A DNA stretch of 64,000 nt from Formosa algae (GTDB lineage: Bacteria > Bacteroidota > Bacteroidia > Flavobacteriales > Flavobacteriaceae), in contig NZ_LMAK01000011.1 of NCBI RefSeq assembly GCF_001439665.1, positions 62,001 through 126,000 on the forward strand, written 5' to 3'. Positions 18,857 to 27,072 of the stretch are shown here, in pieces. The notes under the pieces were generated by a model. The model did not search any database. It was given only the letters and a program-made list of their open reading frames with translations, and was not told the DNA's origin. The first letter of the stretch is position 1; each line of letters opens with the position of its first letter. Position numbers and translations under genes: made by a program.

Positions 18857-20107
18857 TTAATACTCCACAACTTTATCTAATACTAAATGTTTTAAAAGCG
18901 TTTCTGTGTCTTCTAGTTTATACTGAATTTGTCTTGTTTTTCCTGTATATTGATTGTTTTCATATATAGGAAAGCGCTGAATAAAAGTCCCTTCAACCAT
19001 AGCATATTCATCGTGACCATAATATCCTGAATTAGCTTCTTTAAGCTCAGACGTTTTAGCTACTGTTATCTTACTTATAGACTTTTCGTTATTTACAGAA
19101 AAACCAAAAACGTCTCCTCTTTTATCTGTACCAGATGTGGTATACACTAATATTTCTGGAAACATATCATTATTTAAATCGTCTATTTCCACATTTATAA
19201 TTTCTCCATGTACAGGATATACATCTGAATATTCAAAATCTAATCCTATGGGGTGTACACTAAGAAGACCTTCTTTTTCTTCAATATTGTATATGATATC
19301 ATTGTAAGTTAAAGATTTAAAATATCCTGTTTTATCCATTTGGATGGTATCTAAATCTCCTTGAAGTTTATTGTAATTTCCAACTAAATTAGCTCCGCCA
19401 GAACAGAAATACATTAAGGCATCGCTTTCTGTTTCAGGATCTGTTGAAATCGTTACACTTTGATTGTTAAAAGAAAATAATATAATAGTGTTATTTTCTG
19501 TCACTTTTAAAGTGTTGCTATTCATCACATTTACAATAGCATCAAATGTACAAGTTCCACTTTTTTTATCAGCTCTAGAACGTATGGTTATTTTAGATTT
19601 AAAATCGTCTATAGGTTTTACCATCACGGCAGTCCAATCGTAACCATCATCTTTTTTATCGTAATCACTTGACACATAATTACCATAATTAGCGCTGTTA
19701 AATTTAGATATTTCCTCCGTCTTCTCAATTTCTATTTCAGCTGTTTTTAGATGTCCACTAGTGATAAGATTTCCGTCTTTACTCCATGAAAATTCGCTTC
19801 CCTTGGTCCATAAAGTATAGTCGTCTTCACTTTTATATGTGATACCATCAGAACTTGCAATACGTTTAAGAATAAAATCTGTATTGGCTTTAACGTCATG
19901 AACCGTAATGTATCCATTATCATTTTCAGGATGTACAAAAACTGCAAACTCTTGCTGTTTGTCTTTTGAAATGTATATGGTTGAAGAGTGTATTTCAGCA
20001 AACTTGGAATACACCATTTCATTGCTATTTTCCTGTTTACAAGACAGTAAGCTCATTGTAATTAAAACGATACTTATATAAGAATATATTGTGTTATAAT
20101 GTATCAT
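18857..20107 (-). CDS. Multidomain lipoprotein resembling lysozyme inhibitors (MliC-like plus PliI-like regions)
   Basis: A 416-residue lipoprotein: the N-terminal hydrophobic segment ends in the lipobox MSLLSC (Cys 23), so it should be lipidated and envelope-anchored. Residues about 50-120 contain DGITYKSEDDYTLWTKGSEF, which resembles the core of MliC, the membrane-bound inhibitor of C-type lysozyme (ASGxxY...G...WxKGxEA). Residues about 295-345 (GEIINVEIDDLNNDMFPEIL, then VYTTSGTDKRGDVFGFS) resemble PliI, the periplasmic inhibitor of I-type lysozyme. The middle (about 140-250) I do not recognise; it has two Cys (SGTCTF, YFCSGG). Domain calls are from memory of motif shape, so moderate. A role against host, grazer or phage lysozymes is inference. 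Monocistronic by position. Confidence 0.6.
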   Translation of the reverse strand: MIHYNTIYSYISIVLITMSLLSCKQENSNEMVYSKFAEIHSSTIYISKDKQQEFAVFVHPENDNGYITVHDVKANTDFILKRIASSDGITYKSEDDYTLWTKGSEFSWSKDGNLITSGHLKTAEIEIEKTEEISKFNSANYGNYVSSDYDKKDDGYDWTAVMVKPIDDFKSKITIRSRADKKSGTCTFDAIVNVMNSNTLKVTENNTIILFSFNNQSVTISTDPETESDALMYFCSGGANLVGNYNKLQGDLDTIQMDKTGYFKSLTYNDIIYNIEEKEGLLSVHPIGLDFEYSDVYPVHGEIINVEIDDLNNDMFPEILVYTTSGTDKRGDVFGFSVNNEKSISKITVAKTSELKEANSGYYGHDEYAMVEGTFIQRFPIYENNQYTGKTRQIQYKLEDTETLLKHLVLDKVVEY

Positions 20108-20274
20108 AATTTACTGTTTTATAACCAGTTAATAAGTAGTAAATTTAAATAAAATTTAAATAATTAACATAAAAACACATGATATTTTCACTTAGATTTA
20201 ATAAAAATAATCTAACCTTAACATGTTAATAAAAATATATGAGTTACAATAAAAATATTTTATAAACTGAAATA

Positions 20275-20931
20275 TCAAGGCGATAATCGTTCTTTTTTCC
20301 AATCGTAATTCTCCTCTAATTTATAACGAATGCGGTCGTGTAATCGATTTGGTCTACCTTGCCAAAACTCAAGTTCTACAGGCTTTACAATAAATCCGCC
20401 CCAATATTCTGGTCTTGTAATTTCTTTACCTTCAAAACTGTTTTCTAAATCTTTTAATTTAGCATCTAAATACTCACGACTCTCAATAACGTCGCTTTGA
20501 TGAGAAACTATGGCACCTAATTGGCTTCCTCTAGGACGAGATTCAAAATAGCCATCGCTCATATTCTCAGCAATCTTTTCAGCAATACCTTTTATAATAA
20601 TTTGACGTTCGGCTTTTGGCCAAAAAAAAGATAAACATACATTTGGATTAGCTAAAATGGCTTTTCCTTTTTCGCTATTGTAGTTGGTATAAAAAATAAA
20701 GCCTTCGTAAGTATAACGCTTTAATAGCACTACTCTACTCTTAGGAAATCCGTCAAGGCCTAAAGTAGACACCGTCATCGCATTCGTTTCATCTTCTAAG
20801 AAATGCTGATCTACTTCTAAAAACCACGTTCTAAATAGCTCTAAAGGGTTCTCAGGTGTATCTTCTATGAGAAGTTCTTTTTTATCGTATACTTTTCTAT
20901 AATTACTTAAATCTTGTTCTTCCATAGTCAT
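20275..20931 (-). CDS. pdxH: Pyridoxamine/pyridoxine 5'-phosphate oxidase
   Basis: A 218-residue FMN flavoprotein that oxidises PNP or PMP to pyridoxal 5'-phosphate. Recognisable parts are SRVVLLKRYTYEGFIFYTNY (FMN binding), RPRGSQLGAIVSHQS, PEYWGGFIVKP and the C-terminal EFWQGRPNRLHDRIRY, all standard for PdxH. A start two codons later (20925) is equally possible. It lies 15 bp downstream of rnz, last in the pyrR-pyrB-STAS-rnz-pdxH run. No hairpin terminator is visible downstream. Confidence 0.96.
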   Translation of the reverse strand: MTMEEQDLSNYRKVYDKKELLIEDTPENPLELFRTWFLEVDQHFLEDETNAMTVSTLGLDGFPKSRVVLLKRYTYEGFIFYTNYNSEKGKAILANPNVCLSFFWPKAERQIIIKGIAEKIAENMSDGYFESRPRGSQLGAIVSHQSDVIESREYLDAKLKDLENSFEGKEITRPEYWGGFIVKPVELEFWQGRPNRLHDRIRYKLEENYDWKKERLSP

Positions 20932-20946
20932 AAAAATAATTAAAGG

Positions 20947-21852
20947 CTAAACTGTAAAAACTTTTCCTGCAGCTGCAATATCTACAGGTTCGTAAACTTC
21001 TTGAGCTTCGGTTATAAATTCATTTAAATCGTCGTAACGTGTCGAAAAATGACCTAAAACTAATTGTTTGGCATTCGCTAGTTTAGCAATACTTGCTGCT
21101 TGTTTGGCGGTACAATGCTTTGTAGGGAATGCATTATGTTCGTGTTTTTCTAAAAAGGTAGATTCATGATATAGTAAATCCACATCTTTAATTATAGGTA
21201 CAATAGATTCTGTATAAACAGTATCGCTACAAAACGCGTAACTTTTTGGCTTATTTGGCGCATTCGTTACCGTTTCATTTTTAATTAATTCACCGTCTTC
21301 ATTTATAACATCTGCACCTTGCTTAAGTTTTCTATAATACGCAACGTCAATATTATCGTTTAAAATGGCGTTCATGTCTAATTTACGTTCTCCCTCTTTT
21401 TCTTTAAATAAGAAACCGTTGGTATATACACGATGTATTAATGGAATAGTATGCACTTCTACAGCATCATCTTCATAGATTAACTCAGATTCTTTTGAAG
21501 ATAATTCGTGAAAAATAAGATTGAAATTTGTCCAAGATCCACCTAATTTCATTTGTAACGTAATAACTTCTTCTAAACCTTTCGGTCCATAAATATGCAA
21601 ATCGGTTTCACGCGTTAAAAGTCTGAATGTAGATACTAATCCTACCAGACCAAAATAATGATCGCCATGAAGGTGAGATATAAAAATATGCTTAATGCGG
21701 TTAAATTTAACCTTATACTTTCTTAATTGTACTTGTGTACCTTCACCACAATCTATGAGGAACACATTGTTTTTAATCTCTAAAACTTGAGACGTTTGGT
21801 GCGCAGAAATACGAGGTGTTGCACTATGACAACCTAAGATTGTTAATTGCAT
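20947..21852 (-). CDS. rnz: Ribonuclease Z (short form)
   Basis: A 301-residue metallo-beta-lactamase-fold endonuclease that removes 3' trailers from tRNA precursors. FISHLHGDHYFGLVGLVST carries the HxHxDH zinc motif (about 59-64). Further ligands are in SDTVYTESI and LVLGHFSTRY, and the family's LLYHESTFL motif is present. The length fits the bacterial short form. The upstream STAS-like gene ends three bases before it, consistent with co-transcription. Confidence 0.95.
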   Translation of the reverse strand: MQLTILGCHSATPRISAHQTSQVLEIKNNVFLIDCGEGTQVQLRKYKVKFNRIKHIFISHLHGDHYFGLVGLVSTFRLLTRETDLHIYGPKGLEEVITLQMKLGGSWTNFNLIFHELSSKESELIYEDDAVEVHTIPLIHRVYTNGFLFKEKEGERKLDMNAILNDNIDVAYYRKLKQGADVINEDGELIKNETVTNAPNKPKSYAFCSDTVYTESIVPIIKDVDLLYHESTFLEKHEHNAFPTKHCTAKQAASIAKLANAKQLVLGHFSTRYDDLNEFITEAQEVYEPVDIAAAGKVFTV

Positions 21853-21855
21853 AAC

Positions 21856-22188
21856 TTAAAATCCTAAATCGCGTTCCATATCTTCCATCTCAATAATATC
21901 ATAAGCTTCCTGTAAAGTAGGCACAATAACAATCTCTTCTATAGACTGATCGATTGTCACGCTATCTGACACCAATACAAAGGAATGTTTTGCTTTTCTG
22001 TGAGTATTTGAAAGTTGAAGAAATACTAAAATTTGCTCTAAAGTCAGTTGCTCTAAAGACGATAGGTTTACAATAACATTGTCGTTTTTAAATTTTGAAT
22101 ACGAATCCTCCATTTTTTTGACTAATTGTGCTGGAGTCGCATTTTCTTGAGTAACTATTGTAAGGTTACCTTCTGTATTTAAAATCAT
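21856..22188 (-). CDS. Small STAS-like protein of unknown function
   Basis: A 110-residue soluble protein. The pattern of a short beta strand, an amphipathic helix, VIVNLSSLEQLTLEQILVFL, a second helix (LSNTHRKAKHSFVLVSD) and a final strand/helix fits the STAS or anti-sigma antagonist fold in outline, but I see no phosphorylatable D-S motif. It is wedged between pyrB (2-bp gap) and rnz (3-bp gap) and so is co-expressed with them. A regulatory or scaffolding role is a guess. Confidence 0.65.
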   Translation of the reverse strand: MILNTEGNLTIVTQENATPAQLVKKMEDSYSKFKNDNVIVNLSSLEQLTLEQILVFLQLSNTHRKAKHSFVLVSDSVTIDQSIEEIVIVPTLQEAYDIIEMEDMERDLGF

Positions 22189-22190
22189 AA

Positions 22191-23120
22191 TTACTGTTTT
22201 ATTTTTGAAGCTAATAAATATATTACAGCCATCCTAATTGCTACCCCATTTTGTACCTGATCTAAAATAATCGCTTGTTTAGAATCGGCTACATCACTCG
22301 TGATTTCTACCCCACGATTTATAGGACCTGGATGCATAATGGTAATCTCTTTATTTAGACTATCTAGCAAGGCTTTATCTACACCAAATTGCTGTGTATA
22401 TTCTCTTGTTGAAGGGAAATAACTAATATCCATGCGTTCGTTTTGCACACGAAGCATATTTGCAACATCACACCATTCTAAGGCCTTTCGTAAATCTGTT
22501 TCAACCTTTACACCAAGCTTATCTATATACTTTGGAATTAATGTTTTTGGTCCGCAGACCATCACTTTAGCACCTTGTAGTTGTAGAGCATATATGTTAG
22601 AAAGCGCGACTCTACTATGCAAAATATCGCCTACAATAACTACATTTTTTCCTTTAACTTCGCCTAAACGTTCGCGTATAGAATACGAATCTAATAAGGC
22701 CTGTGTTGGATGTTCGTGGGCACCATCTCCAGCATTTACAATACTTGCATTGACATGTTTAGACAGAAATACACCAGCACCAGGATTTGGATGACGCATA
22801 ACAACCATATCTACTTTCATAGATAAAATGTTGTTTACCGTATCTATTAAGGTTTCTCCTTTTTTAACTGAAGATTGTGATGCTGAGAAATTGATAACAT
22901 CTGCAGATAATCGTTTTTCTGCCAGTTCAAAAGATAATTTAGTACGGGTTGAATTTTCGAAAAACAGATTGGCAATAGTAATATCTCGAAGTGAAGGCAC
23001 TTTTTTAATGGGCCTATTAATAACTTCTTTAAAATGATCGGCAGTTTCAAAAATTAACTGAATATCTTCTTTATTAAGATATTTAATACCTAGTAAGTGG
23101 TTTACACTTAATTCGCTCAT
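22191..23120 (-). CDS. pyrB: Aspartate carbamoyltransferase catalytic subunit
   Basis: A 309-residue enzyme joining carbamoyl phosphate and aspartate, the second step of pyrimidine synthesis. FENSTRTKLSFELAEKRL (about 52-69) is the carbamoyl-phosphate loop; MRHPNPGAG and DGAHEHPTQALLD are the other active-site segments, and IMHPGPINRGVEI closes the aspartate site. No regulatory PyrI gene is nearby. It starts 6 bp after pyrR ends, so the pair is co-transcribed. A dihydroorotase homologue lies 31 kb away and looks catalytically dead. Confidence 0.96.
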   Translation of the reverse strand: MSELSVNHLLGIKYLNKEDIQLIFETADHFKEVINRPIKKVPSLRDITIANLFFENSTRTKLSFELAEKRLSADVINFSASQSSVKKGETLIDTVNNILSMKVDMVVMRHPNPGAGVFLSKHVNASIVNAGDGAHEHPTQALLDSYSIRERLGEVKGKNVVIVGDILHSRVALSNIYALQLQGAKVMVCGPKTLIPKYIDKLGVKVETDLRKALEWCDVANMLRVQNERMDISYFPSTREYTQQFGVDKALLDSLNKEITIMHPGPINRGVEITSDVADSKQAIILDQVQNGVAIRMAVIYLLASKIKQ

Positions 23121-23126
23121 CTTAGT

Positions 23127-23666
23127 CTAATTATTTATTAAGTACACAGCATCTTCATCTCCTTGCTCTTGCCACTGTACTATTACTTTTTCCTTGTTTA
23201 TTGCATCTACTTGTCGGCCACGATAATTGGGCTGAATTGGTAAATGTCTACTAAAACGTCTATCTATTAACGTTAATAATTCGATCTCTTCTGGTCTTCC
23301 AAAAGATTGTATTGCAGTTAGCGCAGCACGTATACTACGACCTGTATATAAAACATCGTCTATAAAGACTACATTTTTGTTTTCTACTACAAAGCTTATT
23401 TCTGTGGTATTGGCTTCAAGAGGTTTGTCACTTCTTCTAAAATCATCACGATAAAAAGTAATATCTAAAAGGCCTAATTTAAGATCTTTAATCTTGTATT
23501 CTTCTTTTAGAATTTTTGCCAATCGTTTTGCTAAAAACTTTCCGCGAGGTTGTAATCCGACTAACACGGTATTGGAAAAATCGTTATGTTTTTCAATAAG
23601 TTGACAAGCCAATCGATGAAGAATGATGTTTACCTCTGTAGCATTAAGTAACACTTTTTGACTCAT
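23127..23666 (-). CDS. pyrR: PyrR: uracil phosphoribosyltransferase / pyrimidine operon regulator
   Basis: A 179-residue PRTase. The start at MSQKVLLNATEV (23666) gives the usual length; a start five codons earlier (23681) is open but sits only 11 bp from the -7 box. The PRPP loop is VVFIDDVLYTGRSIRAAL (about 97-114), and VLVGLQPRGKFLAKRLA is also typical. In Bacilli PyrR attenuates pyr mRNA; in Bacteroidota it is retained mainly as UPRTase. I see no clear anti-antiterminator in the ~40-bp leader, so RNA-binding control is unproven. First gene of the pyrR-pyrB operon. Confidence 0.93.
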   Translation of the reverse strand: MSQKVLLNATEVNIILHRLACQLIEKHNDFSNTVLVGLQPRGKFLAKRLAKILKEEYKIKDLKLGLLDITFYRDDFRRSDKPLEANTTEISFVVENKNVVFIDDVLYTGRSIRAALTAIQSFGRPEEIELLTLIDRRFSRHLPIQPNYRGRQVDAINKEKVIVQWQEQGDEDAVYLINN

Positions 23667-23691
23667 ATTGTTTTTAAACATATTTGCTAAA

Positions 23692-23699
23692 CAAAGGTA
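23692..23699 (-). promoter_or_regulatory. -7 box of the pyrR operon
   Basis: Minus-strand TACCTTTG is an exact TAnnTTTG match, 25 bp upstream of the preferred pyrR ATG. No good TTG stands at the expected distance. Confidence 0.5.
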
Positions 23700-23742
23700 A
23701 TGTAAATATTTAATACTTGGGATTGCCTAGCCTATAAAACAT

Positions 23743-23776
23743 AAAAAAGCCTTCCAAAAAATTGGAAGGCTTTTAA
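23743..23776 (-). terminator. Terminator after rpsA
   Basis: A perfect 13-bp stem (23745-23757 with 23762-23774) around an AAAA loop, flanked by A and T runs. It separates rpsA from the pyrR promoter. Confidence 0.92.
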
Positions 23777-23796
23777 ATTATAAACAGTTAGAAAAA

Positions 23797-25626
23797 TTAT
23801 TTTCCTTCCATTTTATCTTTAAGAGCTTGTAAAGCGTCATTAGCATCACCTAAAGTTGGTTTAGCTTCCGCAGCAGCAGCTGTTTGTTTTTTAACAGCAG
23901 CTTTTACATTTGCAATCTCTTCTTCTTTAAAGATAGCAGTATGCGAAGCAACTACTCTTTTAAATTCTTTGTTGAATTCAATGATTTTAAATTCAGCAGA
24001 ATCTCCTTTTCCTAATTTAGAACCATCTTCTTTCTCTAAGTGACGAGAAGGAACGAAAGCAACGATATCTTCGTTAAAGTCGATAGTAGCACCTTTATCT
24101 ACAACATCTGCGATAGCAGCTGTATGTACAGTACCTACTGCGAATTCAGTTTCATATTTATCCCAAGGATTAGCAGTAGTTTGTTTGTGACCTAAAGATA
24201 ATTTACGTCCTTCAACATCTAACTCAAGTACAACAACTTCTAATTTATCTCCAACAGCACAGAATTCTGATGGGTGTTTGATTTTCTTAGTCCAAGATAA
24301 ATCAGAGATATAAATTAATCCGTCAATTCCTTCTTCTAATTCAACAAAAACACCAAAGTTTGTGAAGTTACGTACAATACCTGTATGCTTAGAGCTTAAA
24401 GGGTATTTAGTAGTAATATCTGTCCATGGATCTGGAGTTAATTGCTTAATACCAAGAGACATTTTACGCTCTTCTCTATCTAGAGTTAAGATAACTGCTT
24501 CAACTTCGTCTCCAACAGATACGAAATCTTGAGCTGAACGTAAGTGTGTAGACCAAGACATTTCAGAAACGTGAACTAAACCTTCAACACCTTCTGCAAC
24601 TTCGATAAATGCACCGTAATCTGCGATTACAACAACTTTACCTTTTACTTTGTCTCCAACCTTAACTTCTTCACCTAAAGCATCCCATGGGTGCTTAGAT
24701 AATTGCTTAAGACCTAATTGGATTCTTGATTTGTCTTCATCGAAGTCAAGAATAACAACGTTTAATTTTTGATCTAATTCAACGATTTCGTTAGGGTGAT
24801 TAATTCTAGACCAAGAAAGATCTGTAATGTGAATTAATCCGTCTACGCCACCAAGGTCGATGAATACACCGTAAGAAGTAATGTTTTTAACAACACCTTC
24901 TAATACTTGACCTTTTTCTAATTGACCAATAATTTCTTTTTTCTGTTCTTCAATATCAGCTTCAATAAGCGCTTTATGAGACACAACAACGTTTTTAAAT
25001 TCGTGGTTGATTTTCACAACTTTGAATTCCATTGTTTTGTTTACATACTGATCGTAATCTCTAATTGGTTTCACATCGATTTGAGAACCTGGTAAGAATG
25101 CTTCAATACCAAATACATCTACGATCATACCACCTTTAGTTCTACACTTAACAAAACCGTTAACGATTTCACCAGTATCATGAGCGTTATTTACGCGATC
25201 CCATGCTTTAATTACACGAGCTTTTCTGTGAGATAATACTAATTGTCCAGTTGCGTCTTCACGAACGTCAATTAATACTTCTACTTTATCACCAACTGCT
25301 AAGTTAGGGTTGTAACGGAATTCGTTTAACGAAATTACACCTTCAGATTTAGCGTTAATGTCAATAATAGCATCACGGTCAGAAATGTGTACTACAGTTC
25401 CTTCTACTACTTCGTCGTTTAATGTGTCAACGAAATTTTCAGCTACTAATTTTTCAAATTCTTTTAATTGAGAATCTTCAACTTCATCAATACCTTCTTG
25501 GTAATTGTGCCAGTTAAAGTCTGCTAAGAATTTTTCAGGGTTTGCTTGAGCTTCAGATACTTTTGGAGCTTCTACAGATTGTGCTTCAGTTGCTTCAACT
25601 TCAGCTTGGTTTGCTTTTTCAGCCAT
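23797..25626 (-). CDS. rpsA: 30S ribosomal protein S1
   Basis: A 609-residue protein with six S1 RNA-binding repeats. Their cores are GTVVHISDRDAIIDINAKSE, FVKCRTKGGMIVDVFGIEAF, GVVKNITSYGVFIDLGGVDG, GKVVVIADYGAFIEVAEGVE, GIVRNFTNFGVFVELEEGID and a divergent final repeat, AAIADVVDKGATIDFNEDIV. S1 unwinds mRNA and delivers it to the ribosome, which matters in Bacteroidota, where Shine-Dalgarno sequences are weak. The N-terminal ~25 residues are an acidic, Ala/Glu-rich extension. The mRNA has a long leader (about 160 nt from the probable promoter box at 25792) with possible secondary structure. Confidence 0.97.
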   Translation of the reverse strand: MAEKANQAEVEATEAQSVEAPKVSEAQANPEKFLADFNWHNYQEGIDEVEDSQLKEFEKLVAENFVDTLNDEVVEGTVVHISDRDAIIDINAKSEGVISLNEFRYNPNLAVGDKVEVLIDVREDATGQLVLSHRKARVIKAWDRVNNAHDTGEIVNGFVKCRTKGGMIVDVFGIEAFLPGSQIDVKPIRDYDQYVNKTMEFKVVKINHEFKNVVVSHKALIEADIEEQKKEIIGQLEKGQVLEGVVKNITSYGVFIDLGGVDGLIHITDLSWSRINHPNEIVELDQKLNVVILDFDEDKSRIQLGLKQLSKHPWDALGEEVKVGDKVKGKVVVIADYGAFIEVAEGVEGLVHVSEMSWSTHLRSAQDFVSVGDEVEAVILTLDREERKMSLGIKQLTPDPWTDITTKYPLSSKHTGIVRNFTNFGVFVELEEGIDGLIYISDLSWTKKIKHPSEFCAVGDKLEVVVLELDVEGRKLSLGHKQTTANPWDKYETEFAVGTVHTAAIADVVDKGATIDFNEDIVAFVPSRHLEKEDGSKLGKGDSAEFKIIEFNKEFKRVVASHTAIFKEEEIANVKAAVKKQTAAAAEAKPTLGDANDALQALKDKMEGK

Positions 25627-25703
25627 TTAATAATAAATTAATAATGTAGTGTTCTTTGCTTTCGCGTAAACTAAATACATTACATCTTGTATCCTATATG
25701 TTT

Positions 25704-25781
25704 TTGGAAGAATTAAGCGACAAACACATAGAAGTGTTATATATAAATTTTTCAGTTCCTTTTATCTTTCCAACTGTCGCT
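25704..25781 (-). other. Possible structured leader of rpsA mRNA
   Basis: Between the putative -7 box (25792-25799) and the rpsA ATG at 25626 the transcript contains a long-range pair agcgaca (25716-25722) with tgtcgct (25775-25781), enclosing a small hairpin aacac/gtgtt (25723-25727 with 25734-25738). Near-complementary ttggaag and ctttccaa (25704-25710 and 25766-25773) could add pairing in an alternative fold. Such a leader could serve S1 autoregulation; this is inference. Confidence 0.35.
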
Positions 25782-25791
25782 AAAAGGAGTG

Positions 25792-25799
25792 CAAAATTA
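25792..25799 (-). promoter_or_regulatory. Putative -7 box of rpsA
   Basis: Minus-strand TAATTTTG matches TAnnTTTG. It would give a leader of about 160 nt. No clear -33 TTG at the right spacing, so tentative. The rest of the 319-bp interval 25627-25945 holds no gene that I can see. Confidence 0.35.
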
Positions 25800-25945
25800 A
25801 TTATATTTTTTAATATAGCCTAATTTTTGTAATTTAAATTAAACTACTGAAAACAAGTGTATTATTGACAACCTTTAAATGTTAAAATAATAACATTATC
25901 TTTAATAGAAATTTAATATCTTGTAATCTTAAAATTAATCAAATT

Positions 25946-26326
25946 ATGGCAGTAAAAGCAAAATATCAAGACGTACTTGATCTAGGAGAAACTTTAAATA
26001 TTCAAAACGGAGATGTTTCTGAAGATAATGGAGTTTTAAAAGTAAAAGGTACCGCTAAAACTCAGTATGAGAAAAATTTAATATGGGATAAAATTAAAGC
26101 TATTGGAGGAGAAAATCCTACAGACATTATGGCTAATATTACTGTTGAAGACACCAGTGTTTTCCATAGACATACTGTAAAAAGCGGAGAGACTTTAGGA
26201 AAAATAGCAAAACAATATTATGGAGATGCTTCTAAATACCAAGCGATCTTTAAAGCTAATTCTGATATCCTTAAAAATCCAGATTTAATTCATCCTGATC
26301 AGGAATTAATTATACCTAACTTATAA
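25946..26326 (+). CDS. BON/LysM domain protein, Kbp (YgaU)-like
   Basis: A 126-residue protein. The N-terminal ~70 residues form a BON-like domain (VLKVKGTAKTQYEKNLIWDK) and the C-terminus is a LysM domain (about 76-126: HRHTVKSGETLGKIAKQYYG, ..., IHPDQELIIPNL). The same order is found in E. coli Kbp/YgaU, a cytoplasmic potassium-binding protein. There is no signal peptide, which agrees with a cytoplasmic role although LysM usually means peptidoglycan binding. Divergent from rpsA, convergent with cmk, with a shared terminator. Confidence 0.85.
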   Translation: MAVKAKYQDVLDLGETLNIQNGDVSEDNGVLKVKGTAKTQYEKNLIWDKIKAIGGENPTDIMANITVEDTSVFHRHTVKSGETLGKIAKQYYGDASKYQAIFKANSDILKNPDLIHPDQELIIPNL

Positions 26327-26347
26327 TTAAGAGCGTATTATTAAATA

Positions 26348-26380
26348 AAAAAAGAGCAATCTATTCGATTGCTCTTTTTT
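26348..26380 (+). terminator. Bidirectional terminator between the LysM gene and cmk
   Basis: A 14-bp stem (26348-26361 with 26367-26380) and a 5-nt loop, with an A run on one side and a T run on the other, so it can work for both convergent genes. Confidence 0.92.
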
Positions 26381-26382
26381 TA

Positions 26383-27072
26383 TTAGCTCGCTATAATGGT
26401 GTTAGCTAATTTTAAAATGTTTTGATATTGCTCTTCAATAGTCGCGTTAGAATTATCTATGGCTATAGCATCTTCTGCTTGAATTAAAGGCGAGTCTTCT
26501 CTTGTACTATCTAAATGATCGCGTTTTTGAACATTTTCAAATACAGCTTCAAACGTAATGTTTTCGCCATTATTTTTTAATTCATTATAACGTCGTAAAG
26601 CACGAGTTTCTGCAGATGCAGTCATGAATATTTTAAGTTCGGCATCTGGAAACACAACGGTTCCAATATCTCGCCCATCCATTACAACAGCTTTATGTTT
26701 TCCTATTGCTTTCTGGATCTTTACTAACTGCGCTCTAACTTCTGGAACTGCAGCAACAATACTTACTAAATTAGAGACTTCTAGTGTACGAATGTCTTTT
26801 TCTATATTTTCATTATTTAAATATACTTCTGCAAAACCTAATGCATCGTTAAACGTAAATGAGACTTTTGCATTTGGTAATTCTGAAATTAAAGTTTCCC
26901 GATTAAAATGTTCTGTAGAAATTAACCCGTTTTTCATGGCAAAAAAAGTAATGGCACGATACATGGCTCCTGAATCTACATATATATATCCTAAAGATTT
27001 TGCTATTAACTTAGCGATAGTACTTTTTCCTGTTGACGAAAATCCGTCAATAGCAATTGTAATTTGTTTCAT
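26383..27072 (-). CDS. cmk: Cytidylate kinase
   Basis: A 229-residue NMP kinase that phosphorylates CMP and dCMP. The P-loop is GFSSTGKSTIAK (about 9-20). YVDSGAMYRAIT (substrate binding), VVMDGRDIGTVVFPDAELKI and the Arg-rich lid region (AETRALRRYNEL) are present. Its ATG overlaps the porQ stop by one base (TAATG), so the two are translationally coupled. Confidence 0.96.
   Translation of the reverse strand: MKQITIAIDGFSSTGKSTIAKLIAKSLGYIYVDSGAMYRAITFFAMKNGLISTEHFNRETLISELPNAKVSFTFNDALGFAEVYLNNENIEKDIRTLEVSNLVSIVAAVPEVRAQLVKIQKAIGKHKAVVMDGRDIGTVVFPDAELKIFMTASAETRALRRYNELKNNGENITFEAVFENVQKRDHLDSTREDSPLIQAEDAIAIDNSNATIEEQYQNILKLANTIIAS

Noticed and set aside
22432-22794. 120-codon open frame opposite pyrB
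   Set aside because: Antisense shadow of conserved PyrB active-site segments.
23667-23742. PyrR-controlled attenuator upstream of pyrR
   Set aside because: The leader is only about 25-40 nt, too short for a competing antiterminator/terminator pair.
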